In this document: one piece after another, positions 1-6,438 of the stretch
Layout of the letters: each line of letters starts with the position of its first letter
How positions within the stretch are numbered: position 1 is the stretch's first letter
Origin: an uncultured Eubacteriales bacterium
GTDB lineage: Bacteria; Bacillota; Clostridia; Oscillospirales; Acutalibacteraceae
Direction: 5' to 3'
Length of the DNA: 44,576 nucleotides
NCBI GenBank assembly: GCA_934491515.1
Contig: CAKSTF010000015.1
Location: 1-44,576, forward strand
Translations under genes and position numbers: made by a program
The notes under the pieces: generated by a model
Seen by the model: the letters and a program-made list of their open reading frames with translations, nothing else
Database searches by the model: none
What the model was told of the DNA's origin: nothing

Positions 1-70
1 GAATTGTGTAACGGTAGCACGACAGACTCTGACTCTGTTTGTTGGGGTTCGAATCCCTATTCCCCAGCCA
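1..70 (+). tRNA. tRNA-Gln (anticodon CUG), 5' end cut by window
   Basis: A cloverleaf can be drawn directly. The D arm has GTGT/GCAC arms, the anticodon stem is ACAGA/TCTGT around a 7-base loop with anticodon CTG at 29-31, and the T arm carries the TTCGAAT loop at 48-54. The 3' acceptor strand at 60-66 is followed by discriminator G and an encoded CCA at 68-70. Only GAA of the 5' acceptor strand is inside the window, so about four bases are missing. CTG reads CAG codons, giving glutamine. Confidence 0.93.
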
Positions 71-115
71 AAAAATCGGCAAACCTTTCTAAAGGATTGC
101 CGATTTTTCCTTTTT
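71..115 (+). terminator. Intrinsic terminator of the tRNA transcript
   Basis: A 12-base stem, AAAAATCGGCAA at 71-82 pairing with TTGCCGATTTTT at 97-108, follows the CCA directly and ends in a T-rich stretch. It should end the tRNA transcript. Confidence 0.85.
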
Positions 116-221
116 CATCCTTCTCTCTTCACTCTTAATTCTTAACTGTAAAAATCATCCCGGGTGTGCAGAACAAAACGAACGATACAAGACGTTTTGA
201 CGGCAGAGACTGACTTTATGC

Positions 222-264
222 AAAAGCAAGACTTGAATTATAAAGGTCTTGCTTTTTGTTTTTT
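222..264 (+). terminator. Orphan intrinsic terminator upstream of padR
   Basis: AAAAGCAAGAC at 222-232 pairs with GTCTTGCTTTT at 246-256, and the second arm runs into further T's. No gene is visible between the tRNA terminator and this hairpin (116-221). It either insulates the padR promoter or ends a short RNA that I cannot define. Confidence 0.65.
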
Positions 265-273
265 AAAAAAAGG

Positions 274-292
274 GTATTGACAGACTCAATAC
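274..292. promoter_or_regulatory. Putative PadR operator over the -35
   Basis: GTATTGA (274-280) and TCAATAC (286-292) form a perfect inverted repeat around a 5-base centre and cover the -35 element. PadR proteins are dimers that commonly repress their own promoters, so this is the natural autoregulatory site. The symmetry is visible; binding is inferred. Confidence 0.65.
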
Positions 293-305
293 TTCGTGAT
301 ATGAT
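277..305 (+). promoter_or_regulatory. padR operon promoter
   Basis: TTGACA at 277-282, a 17-base spacer, then TATGAT at 300-305 preceded by TGA (extended -10). Expected start is near 312, about 18 bases before the padR ATG, with GGGAGG in between. Confidence 0.85.
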
Positions 306-329
306 GTATAACGCAAAGGGAGGTATAGT

Positions 330-650
330 ATGGATGTTCAGTTGAAACGGGGCCTTTTGGATGTTTGCGTTTTAGCCGCCATTAAAAACGGTGATTCATA
401 CGGCTATAAAATAATAAAAGATATGAAACCGTATATTGAACTTTCCGAATCGACTCTGTATACCATTTTAAAACGTCTGGAGAATGCAAATATGTTGACT
501 GTCCGTACCGCGGAGCACAGCGGCAGACTTCGGAAATATTATCATATTACCGAAGAGGGACTTAGGCGTATTGAAGAGTTCAAGGTCGAATGGAATGAAA
601 TTTTATCTATTTATCGGTTTGTAACAAAGGAGGACGACAGCAATGAATAA
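330..650 (+). CDS. PadR-family transcriptional regulator
   Basis: A 106-residue winged-helix DNA-binding protein of the short PadR subfamily. The family pattern is clear: an N-terminal LKRGLLDVCVLAAI helix, GDSYGYKI, the recognition-helix region SESTLYTILKRLE, and the wing with RLRKYYHITEEG at about residues 65-77. The ATG at 330 has GGGAGG at 317-322. It overlaps the next gene by 8 bases, so it is translated together with the DUF1700 and DUF4097 genes. The family normally acts as a repressor, and the inverted repeat over its own -35 element suggests autoregulation of the three-gene operon. The inducing signal cannot be read; in this gene arrangement the regulator is usually thought to respond to cell-envelope conditions, which is inference. 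Confidence 0.93.
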   Translation: MDVQLKRGLLDVCVLAAIKNGDSYGYKIIKDMKPYIELSESTLYTILKRLENANMLTVRTAEHSGRLRKYYHITEEGLRRIEEFKVEWNEILSIYRFVTKEDDSNE

Positions 651-1242
651 GCAGGAATTTCTTGCCGATTTGTGCAAAGGATTATCCGGCTTGCCGCAGG
701 ATGATATTGAGGAGTGTTTGACATTTTACAGTGAAATGCTTGAGGACAGAATAGAAGAAGGTTTTTCGGAAGAGGAAGCGGTTATGGCTGCAGGTCCTGT
801 TGATGATATAGTAAAGCAAACTGTATCCGATATTCCGCTTGCAAAGATAGCCAAAGAAAGAATCAGACCAAAAAGGCGACTGAAAGTATGGGAAATAGTA
901 CTTCTGGCACTTGGCTCCCCGATATGGCTCTCGTTAGGTCTTGCGGCAGCCTCTGTTGTTCTGTCGCTTTATATTGCCCTGTGGTCGGTCATAGCCGCGA
1001 TGTGGTCGGTGTTCGGCGCGCTTGCCGTAAGTGCCTTATGCAGCCTTCCGGCGTGCATAATTTTTGTGTCAGGCGGTAACGGTATGTCGGGCCTTGCGGT
1101 ACTTTCCGCAGGAATCGTCTGCGCGGGGCTTTCTGTTATGATGTTCTTCGGCTGCAGGGAAACAACCAAAGGCGTTTTAATACTTACAAAGAAAATTGCG
1201 GCGTGGATTAAACGTTGCTTTATTAAAAAGGAGGAAGCGTAA
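643..1242 (+). CDS. DUF1700 / HAAS-domain membrane protein
   Basis: A 199-residue protein. Residues 1-60 form the helical, acidic HAAS-like region typical of DUF1700, with the pattern F..L..GL..LP..D..E.L.FY.E...D. After a basic stretch near residues 70-80 come three or four hydrophobic segments covering about residues 82-172, then a basic cytoplasmic tail. It lies between PadR (8-base overlap) and a DUF4097 protein (1-base TAATG overlap). This order recurs in Firmicutes. The DUF1700 partner is generally considered a membrane-bound signalling or anti-regulatory component, but no biochemical role is established and none is claimed here. Confidence 0.88.
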   Translation: MNKQEFLADLCKGLSGLPQDDIEECLTFYSEMLEDRIEEGFSEEEAVMAAGPVDDIVKQTVSDIPLAKIAKERIRPKRRLKVWEIVLLALGSPIWLSLGLAAASVVLSLYIALWSVIAAMWSVFGALAVSALCSLPACIIFVSGGNGMSGLAVLSAGIVCAGLSVMMFFGCRETTKGVLILTKKIAAWIKRCFIKKEEA

Positions 1243-2204
1243 TGAGTAGAAAAACAAAAATATGGCTTATTACAGCAGGTTCCCTGATACTTGTCGGATG
1301 TGTTCTTTTTGTTGGTGTAATGTCTGTACTAAAATGGGACTTTGCAAAACTTTCGACCGTTAAGTACGAGACAAATACTTATGAAACGGAAGAAACATTC
1401 AGTGATATATCAATTAAAACAGATACTGCTGATATAGTATTTGCCCTGTCGGACGACGGAAAGTGCAGGGTTGAATGTTTCGAGGAAGAAAACGCAAAAC
1501 ATTCCGTGAACGTAGAAAACGGCGCGCTTGTTATAAAAAGGAGCGAAAGTAAGTCCCGTTACGACTATATCGGGTTATACTTCGGTTCGCCAAAGATAAC
1601 GGTGTATCTCCCGAAAACGGAATACAATGCGCTCATTATTAAGGAAAGTACGGGAAACATTAAATTGCCGCAGAACTTTTCGTTTGCAAGTGCCGACGTT
1701 TCTTTAAGTACAGGCGACGTTGACTTTCTCGCTCCTGTTTCGGGAAACGTAAAAATTAAAACAAGTACCGGCGATATTCTTGTTAAAAGCGCTTCCGTCG
1801 GCTCGCTCGACCTATCTGTTACCACGGGCAAAGTTACGGTTTCCGGTGTGACAGGCACGGGCGATGTTGCGGTGGTCGTATCAACCGGTAAAACATACCT
1901 TGCGGATATTTCCTGCAAAAGCGTTATATCAAACGGAGACACGGGAAGTATTACTTTAAGCAACGTTGTCGCAGCGGAAACGTTTTCTCTTGAAAGAAGT
2001 ACGGGCGATGTGAAATTTAACGATTGCGACGCCGCCGATATATATGTAAAAACAGACACGGGCGATGTTACCGGCACTCTGCTTTCGGATAAAGTGTATA
2101 TCATTGATACCGATACCGGCAGCGTTGACGTGCCGAAAACCTCAACCGGCGGCAGATGTGAGATAAAAACGGATACAGGCGACGTTAAAATTAAAGTGAA
2201 ATAA
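1242..2204 (+). CDS. DUF4097 beta-strand repeat protein
   Basis: A 320-residue protein with one membrane segment at about residues 7-30; the rest is predicted to be outside the cell. From about residue 130 to the end it is built of short repeats of roughly 20 residues, each centred on S/D-T-G-D/N/K/S followed by a beta strand (for example STGNIKL, STGDVDFL, DTGDVKIKV). I count about eleven copies, consistent with a right-handed beta-helix or stacked-strand fold. It is the last gene of the PadR operon, has GGAGGAAG as ribosome binding site, and is followed by a strong hairpin. DUF4097 proteins are widespread and of unknown function; an envelope-sensing or adhesin-like role would be a guess. 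Confidence 0.88.
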   Translation: MSRKTKIWLITAGSLILVGCVLFVGVMSVLKWDFAKLSTVKYETNTYETEETFSDISIKTDTADIVFALSDDGKCRVECFEEENAKHSVNVENGALVIKRSESKSRYDYIGLYFGSPKITVYLPKTEYNALIIKESTGNIKLPQNFSFASADVSLSTGDVDFLAPVSGNVKIKTSTGDILVKSASVGSLDLSVTTGKVTVSGVTGTGDVAVVVSTGKTYLADISCKSVISNGDTGSITLSNVVAAETFSLERSTGDVKFNDCDAADIYVKTDTGDVTGTLLSDKVYIIDTDTGSVDVPKTSTGGRCEIKTDTGDVKIKVK

Positions 2205-2247
2205 ATGTAAAAAAGGACTCCGCAAAAGCGGAGTCTTTTTTACATTT
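2203..2247. terminator. Bidirectional terminator between DUF4097 gene and glnN
   Basis: GACTCCGC (2216-2223), loop AAAA, GCGGAGTC (2228-2235), flanked by six A's on the left and six T's on the right. The symmetry extends outwards to ATGT/ACAT. It serves the rightward DUF4097 operon and the leftward glnN gene, which ends at 2254. Confidence 0.9.
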
Positions 2248-2253
2248 CAAGAT

Positions 2254-4332
2254 TTAAATTGAAAACATTAAATCGTCGTAGGAGGGGTAGGGCCAGTAGT
2301 CCCTGCACATTATCTGCTCGGCACCGTCCGCGTTTTTGCGAAGTTCCGCCATTACGGCAAGAATATCGTCGGCGTAATGTTTGGCTTTTTGGAAAAGGTC
2401 TTCAATATTTTCCGTTTCCTCAACCGCTTTTTCAAGTTTTTCGGTAAGTTTGAAAAGATTATCGTTAAACCTTGAAAGATTCATCGCCGTGCGCTCTTCA
2501 AAATTGTTTATTGCTCTGCGCTTGAGTTCGGCAACGCGGTAAAGTTCGCCCTCGTAACTGCTTATTGCTGGCATTACATCGCGCCTTAACATTTCAACCA
2601 GTGTGAGCGCTTCTATATGTATGGTCTTGCAATAGTTTTCAAGCATAATGTCGCGGCGGCTTACGATTTCGGAACGGTCAAGCACGCCGTGACGCGCAAA
2701 CAGTTCGATATTGTTTTCTGCCGCAAGATACGGTGCCGCGTCGGGAGTGGTGCCAATGTTTAAAAGACCGCGTTTTGCGGCTTCTTCCTGCCATTCTTTT
2801 GAGTATCCGTCGCCGTCAAAGAGTATTCTTTCGTGTTTTTCGACGGTTTCTTTTATAATGCCGTCAAGTTCCGTTTCAAAATTTTCCGCCGCCTGGAGAC
2901 GGTCGGCAAATTCTTTGAACGCGTCTGCAACGATGGTGTTTAAAACAACGTTTGTGTCAGAAATCGAAGCACCCGAACCCAGCATACGGAATTCAAACTT
3001 GTTTCCGGTAAACGCCATGGGAGAAGTGCGGTTGCGGTCGGCAAAGTCCTTTTTGATGAAGGGAATTACTTCGGTGCCCACGGTCATTTTTTCCTTATTT
3101 GCGGTGTTGTGTTTTTCGCCGTTTGCCGCGTCTTTAAGTATGCTTGTAAGTTCCCCGCCTAAATACATTGAAATAATTGCGGGCGGCGCTTCGTTACCGC
3201 CGAGTCTGTGGTCGTTGCCGGCGGATGAAACCGATACCCTTAAAAGGTCCTGATGCTCGTCAACAGCCTTCATAACCGCCGCAAGGGTAAGCAAAAACAG
3301 GCGGTTTTCCGCAGGCTTTTTGCCCGGACTTAAAAGATTTATACCTGTGTTTGTGGAAAGCGACCAGTTGTTGTGTTTGCCGCTGCCGTTCACGTCTGCA
3401 AACGGTTTTTCGTGTAAAAGGCATACAAGACCGTGGCGGTCCGCCACGCGCTTCATAAGTTCCATTGTAATCTGGTTGTGGTCTGCCGCTATGTTGGCGG
3501 TTGTATATACGGGCGCCAGTTCGTGCTGACCGGGCGCTACCTCGTTGTGTTCGGTTTTGGCATATACTCCGAGTTCCCAAAGTTCGCGGTCAAGGTCTTC
3601 CATAAATGCCGCCACACGGGGCTTTATAACGCCGAAGTAATGATCGTCCATTTCCTGCCCTTTAGGCGGCTTTCTTCCTATAAGCGTTCTGCCGCAGAAC
3701 ACAAGATCGGGCCGCAGCGCGGCGGTTTTCTTATCTACAAGGAAGTATTCCTGCTCGGGGCCTACGCTTACGTTCACTTTTGTAACGTCGTCCATACCGA
3801 AAAGTTTTACAATGCGTAAAGCCTGACGGTTTATCGCCTCCATAGAACGCAGAAGGGGAGTCTTTTTATCAAGCGCCTCGCCGTTGTAGGAGCAAAACGC
3901 GGTGGGAATGCAAAGCGTATTTTCCTTTACAAACGCGTAGGAACTCGGGTCCCACGCGGTGTATCCTCTTGCCTCAAACGTGGCGCGCAAACCGCCCGAG
4001 GGGAAAGAGGAAGCGTCCGGTTCGCCCTTTATAAGTTCTTTGCCGGAAAATTCAAGAATCGCCTTTCCGTTTTCCTTGGGGGATACAAAACTGTCGTGTT
4101 TTTCGGCTGTTATGCCCGTCATAGGTTGGAACCAGTGTGTAAAGTGCGTGGCGCCCTTTGAAACTGCCCAGTTTTTCATGGCCTCCGCCACGGTGTCGGC
4201 AATATGGCTGTCAATCGCCTTGCCTTCAAGAACGGCCTTTTTAAGCGCGTTATAAGTATCCGTCGGGAGACTTTCTTTCATTGCTTCGTCGCCGAATACA
4301 CGGCAGCCGAAAAAGTCGGTTATCTTCTCCAT
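2254..4332 (-). CDS. glnN: Type III glutamine synthetase
   Basis: A 692-residue ATP-dependent glutamine synthetase of the large GSIII type (glutamate + NH3 to glutamine). The usual GSIII length is about 700. Recognisable blocks are the N-terminal FGCRVFGDEAM and the GATHFTHWFQPMTG region, GPEQEYFLVD, EVAPGQHELAPVY, GKHNNWSLSTNTG and HRLGGNEAPPAI. The start at 4332 is chosen because it gives MEKITDFFG, the family start, and has GGAGGATATT just upstream; a longer reading to 4410 would run through the promoter. It is monocistronic on its own evidence: a consensus promoter lies upstream and a two-way terminator downstream. No amtB, glnB or glnR gene is nearby. Confidence 0.96.
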   Translation of the reverse strand: MEKITDFFGCRVFGDEAMKESLPTDTYNALKKAVLEGKAIDSHIADTVAEAMKNWAVSKGATHFTHWFQPMTGITAEKHDSFVSPKENGKAILEFSGKELIKGEPDASSFPSGGLRATFEARGYTAWDPSSYAFVKENTLCIPTAFCSYNGEALDKKTPLLRSMEAINRQALRIVKLFGMDDVTKVNVSVGPEQEYFLVDKKTAALRPDLVFCGRTLIGRKPPKGQEMDDHYFGVIKPRVAAFMEDLDRELWELGVYAKTEHNEVAPGQHELAPVYTTANIAADHNQITMELMKRVADRHGLVCLLHEKPFADVNGSGKHNNWSLSTNTGINLLSPGKKPAENRLFLLTLAAVMKAVDEHQDLLRVSVSSAGNDHRLGGNEAPPAIISMYLGGELTSILKDAANGEKHNTANKEKMTVGTEVIPFIKKDFADRNRTSPMAFTGNKFEFRMLGSGASISDTNVVLNTIVADAFKEFADRLQAAENFETELDGIIKETVEKHERILFDGDGYSKEWQEEAAKRGLLNIGTTPDAAPYLAAENNIELFARHGVLDRSEIVSRRDIMLENYCKTIHIEALTLVEMLRRDVMPAISSYEGELYRVAELKRRAINNFEERTAMNLSRFNDNLFKLTEKLEKAVEETENIEDLFQKAKHYADDILAVMAELRKNADGAEQIMCRDYWPYPSYDDLMFSI

Positions 4333-4378
4333 AATATCCTCCGAAAAAAGGTTTAAATATAATGCAAATATGATATTT

Positions 4379-4407
4379 ATTATAAGGTTAAAGGTGGATT
4401 TTGTCAA
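4379..4407 (-). promoter_or_regulatory. glnN promoter
   Basis: Read on the minus strand: TTGACA (forward 4402-4407), 17-base spacer, TATAAT (forward 4379-4384). Both elements match consensus exactly. The transcript would start near 4372, about 40 bases upstream of the glnN ATG. Confidence 0.85.
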
Positions 4408-4413
4408 CAAAAT
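4398..4413. promoter_or_regulatory. Inverted repeat over the glnN -35
   Basis: ATTTTGT and ACAAAAT flank a 2-base centre and enclose the -35 of glnN. It is a possible repressor site. It does not match the TnrA/GlnR pattern TGTNAN7TNACA on either strand. Confidence 0.45.
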
Positions 4414-4443
4414 AGGGCAGAGCGTCGCCGCCTGTGTTTTTTG

Positions 4444-5652
4444 CTATCCGAAAACCAGCAGCGTAGTGCCCGTAAGCGTGTAACTGGTCAGTGGGCAGGT
4501 ATAGTAAATATGATTGTTTACCTGCTGCAATATGCCGTCGATATCGCCTTTTGCGGTAACCTTTAATTCCGCAAAAGCATTTCCTGCCGAGAAACAATCA
4601 ACTATAGTTGCGGCGTCCGATGCAATGTCGTCCGTTAAAAAGCGGTTTGTCTTTTTGTAGTAGTTCTCCGCTTCGCTGCCGCAGTCAAAGTAAAGCATAT
4701 TGTAATTTTTTTCTTCGGACGCCTTTTCTGCCGTAAATCGGTCGGAAACCGTGTGATTTTTGCGTATTTCCGAATCGGTAAGGTTGAAATAAGTGTGCAA
4801 AGCGCCGTAGGTTTCGTTGTCGTTCCATGTTACGTCAAGGTGGTACCAGCCGCCGTTTATGTATATATAGTTCCACATGTGGTCTTCGCCGTCGTACTCT
4901 CCGTAAATAAGGCCGCATTTAATGCCTAATTTCTGCATTATAAGCTGCATTGCGCGGGAATATCCCTCGCAAACGCACGCCTTGTCTACAAGCGCGCCGT
5001 AGGCGGTATATATCATTTTGCCGCGGTTTAAATTGTACTCTGTCTCGGCACACAACAAATCGTGAACAAAAAGTTCCTTTTCAAAATCGCCCGAAACGGC
5101 CGCCGCCGCTGCGGTGATTTTTTCAACCGCCGCGTCAAGTTCGGGTATTGCGGCGTCGCGTTCTGATTTTGTAAGATTATAATCGTTTTCGTAATCTTTA
5201 CCTTCAATTTTAAAAGCAAGACAGATCTTGCCGTAGCGCTCTGTATATATGTAACTTTGTGGCATCCAGAAAGCCGAAGGCGTATCGCAGCAAAAAGCCT
5301 GGTACGCGGCGGAAACATCGTTTTCGTATCCTTTATCCGCCGTTCCGGCGTAAAACCAGCCTTCTGCCATAAGTCCTGCCGCGGCGGAAACGTATCCGTA
5401 TATCTGTTTTTGCTTTTTTGTAAGCGTTTCATAACAAAGGGTGGTAATGCCGTCGGCAGTTATCTTATCGGGCGTTATAGTTTTTATATCCTTTTTCTTT
5501 ATGTGTTCGTATATAAAAATTCCGATATCGCCCGTTACGCTATCACCTATGCGGTCGGTAATGTCCGATAACAGGTCATCGTAAATGCTTTTACAGCCGC
5601 AAATGGAAAGCGCGATAACAAAAATAAGCAAAACGGATACAAGTTTTTTCAT
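4444..5652 (-). CDS. Transglutaminase-like domain lipoprotein
   Basis: A 402-residue protein with an N-terminal signal ending in a lipobox (ICGC, lipidated Cys20), so it is probably anchored on the outer face of the membrane. The papain-like transglutaminase core is clear: Cys228 in CVCEGYSRA, His258 in DHMWNYI and Asp273 in HLDVTWND, in the correct order and spacing. Bacterial proteins of this family act as proteases, peptide-crosslinking or amide-hydrolysing enzymes; the substrate here is unknown. The start overlaps the stop of the upstream gene by one base (TGATG), so the two are coupled. I see no terminator between this gene and glnN. Confidence 0.85.
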   Translation of the reverse strand: MKKLVSVLLIFVIALSICGCKSIYDDLLSDITDRIGDSVTGDIGIFIYEHIKKKDIKTITPDKITADGITTLCYETLTKKQKQIYGYVSAAAGLMAEGWFYAGTADKGYENDVSAAYQAFCCDTPSAFWMPQSYIYTERYGKICLAFKIEGKDYENDYNLTKSERDAAIPELDAAVEKITAAAAAVSGDFEKELFVHDLLCAETEYNLNRGKMIYTAYGALVDKACVCEGYSRAMQLIMQKLGIKCGLIYGEYDGEDHMWNYIYINGGWYHLDVTWNDNETYGALHTYFNLTDSEIRKNHTVSDRFTAEKASEEKNYNMLYFDCGSEAENYYKKTNRFLTDDIASDAATIVDCFSAGNAFAELKVTAKGDIDGILQQVNNHIYYTCPLTSYTLTGTTLLVFG

Positions 5653-6254
5653 CAGTTCACCTCTGCCGAACCCGCCATTTCTTTCATATATTCCTGCCAG
5701 TAAAAACAGTCGGGCACCAAAAGATCGGTATTTCCGTTTTCAATTATATACACAAAATCGTCTTTTGAAAAGCCGTTTTTTGAAATTGCCTCAAAAATCC
5801 CCGAAAGTATTTTTCTTTCAAGGTCGGAGGTATCCGCCGTTTCGGATAAAAGTTCCACTGCCAGCGCTCCAGTATAACGCAGTTGTTTGCCGCCGCTTTC
5901 AAGGCATATTCCGCCCACGCGGTCGATTATTCCCGCAATAAACGGATAATCGGCGTTTACCGTGTAGTCTACGGTAAATTCTCCCCAGCGCAGTATGTTT
6001 GAATTTTCGGTAAAGACCGATTTTATGCAAAGGTTCTCAAAATCAAGATAAACAAGGCATCCTCCGCCCGAAGGCAGTTTAAAAAGCATACCGCTGTTTG
6101 TGGGGACCGTGTAATAAGGTTCGCTTTCGGTCTTGCGGTCGGCGGCTTTGTTCTTTTTCAATTCTGATTTAAGGTATAAAAAAGCTGAAGAAAAGAAGAT
6201 CGCCGTGCATATAAGAAATGTAAAAACGGTTCTGAATATCTTTTTTGCGTTCAT
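5652..6254 (-). CDS. Single-pass membrane protein, LCP-like fragment
   Basis: A 200-residue protein with a basic N terminus and one membrane segment at about residues 7-28, the rest outside. The stretch from about 93 to 140 (EFTVDYTVNADYPFIAGII, then DRVGGI, then YTGALAVELLS) resembles the end of the LytR-CpsA-Psr domain, where a D-Y-x-V motif, a hydrophobic IID..GGI strand and a L.G..AL helix follow one another. The arginines that bind the phosphate head group in true LCP enzymes are not recognisable, so enzymatic activity is doubtful. The start at 6254 is chosen for its GGTGA site; a GTG three codons upstream is possible. It is coupled to the downstream transglutaminase lipoprotein. The family assignment is tentative. 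Confidence 0.7.
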   Translation of the reverse strand: MNAKKIFRTVFTFLICTAIFFSSAFLYLKSELKKNKAADRKTESEPYYTVPTNSGMLFKLPSGGGCLVYLDFENLCIKSVFTENSNILRWGEFTVDYTVNADYPFIAGIIDRVGGICLESGGKQLRYTGALAVELLSETADTSDLERKILSGIFEAISKNGFSKDDFVYIIENGNTDLLVPDCFYWQEYMKEMAGSAEVN

Positions 6255-6298
6255 CGCTATCACCGCTGTTATTATTAGCCGTTTGCGACAAAATAAAC

Positions 6299-6327
6299 TT
6301 GAATAATCGGTGCGATTATACTATAAT
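6299..6327 (+). promoter_or_regulatory. Rightward promoter of the ABC exporter operon
   Basis: TTGAAT at 6299-6304, 17-base spacer, TATAAT at 6322-6327. Start expected near 6334, giving a leader of about 105 bases. Confidence 0.75.
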
Positions 6328-6343
6328 ATTTAAAATGTGTTAA
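6315..6343 (-). promoter_or_regulatory. Leftward promoter of the lipoprotein pair
   Basis: On the minus strand: TTAACA (forward 6338-6343), 17-base spacer, TATAAT (forward 6315-6320). It is interleaved with the rightward promoter: the two -10 elements form ATTATA-C-TATAAT, a perfect palindrome with one central base. Confidence 0.65.
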
Positions 6344-6354
6344 CAGAATTAACA
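6338..6354. promoter_or_regulatory. TnrA/GlnR-type inverted repeat
   Basis: TGTTA, seven bases, TAACA: an exact fit to the Bacillus TnrA/GlnR box TGTNAN7TNACA, with a 6-base perfect inverted repeat. It covers the leftward -35 and lies just downstream of the rightward start. The motif is short enough to occur by chance once in a window this size, so the regulator is unproven. Confidence 0.4.
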
Positions 6355-6386
6355 TAATTTTACTGTAAAATGGCACTTGTGTTTAT

Positions 6387-6416
6387 AAAACAATCAGGGT
6401 AAAACTGTTGTTTTTT
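6387..6416 (+). promoter_or_regulatory. Terminator-like hairpin in the ABC operon leader
   Basis: AAAACAATCAG pairs with CTGTTGTTTT (one bulged T) and is followed by T's, 22 bases before the start codon. The stem is AT-rich, so it is at best a weak attenuator. Confidence 0.35.
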
Positions 6417-6438
6417 AAGAACGGAGGAATATTTAAAA

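Noticed and set aside
1565..2104. A 179-codon open frame on the minus strand inside the DUF4097 gene
   Set aside because: It is a by-product of the STGD repeats and codon bias: no ribosome site, no family resemblance, and repeated composition in antisense.
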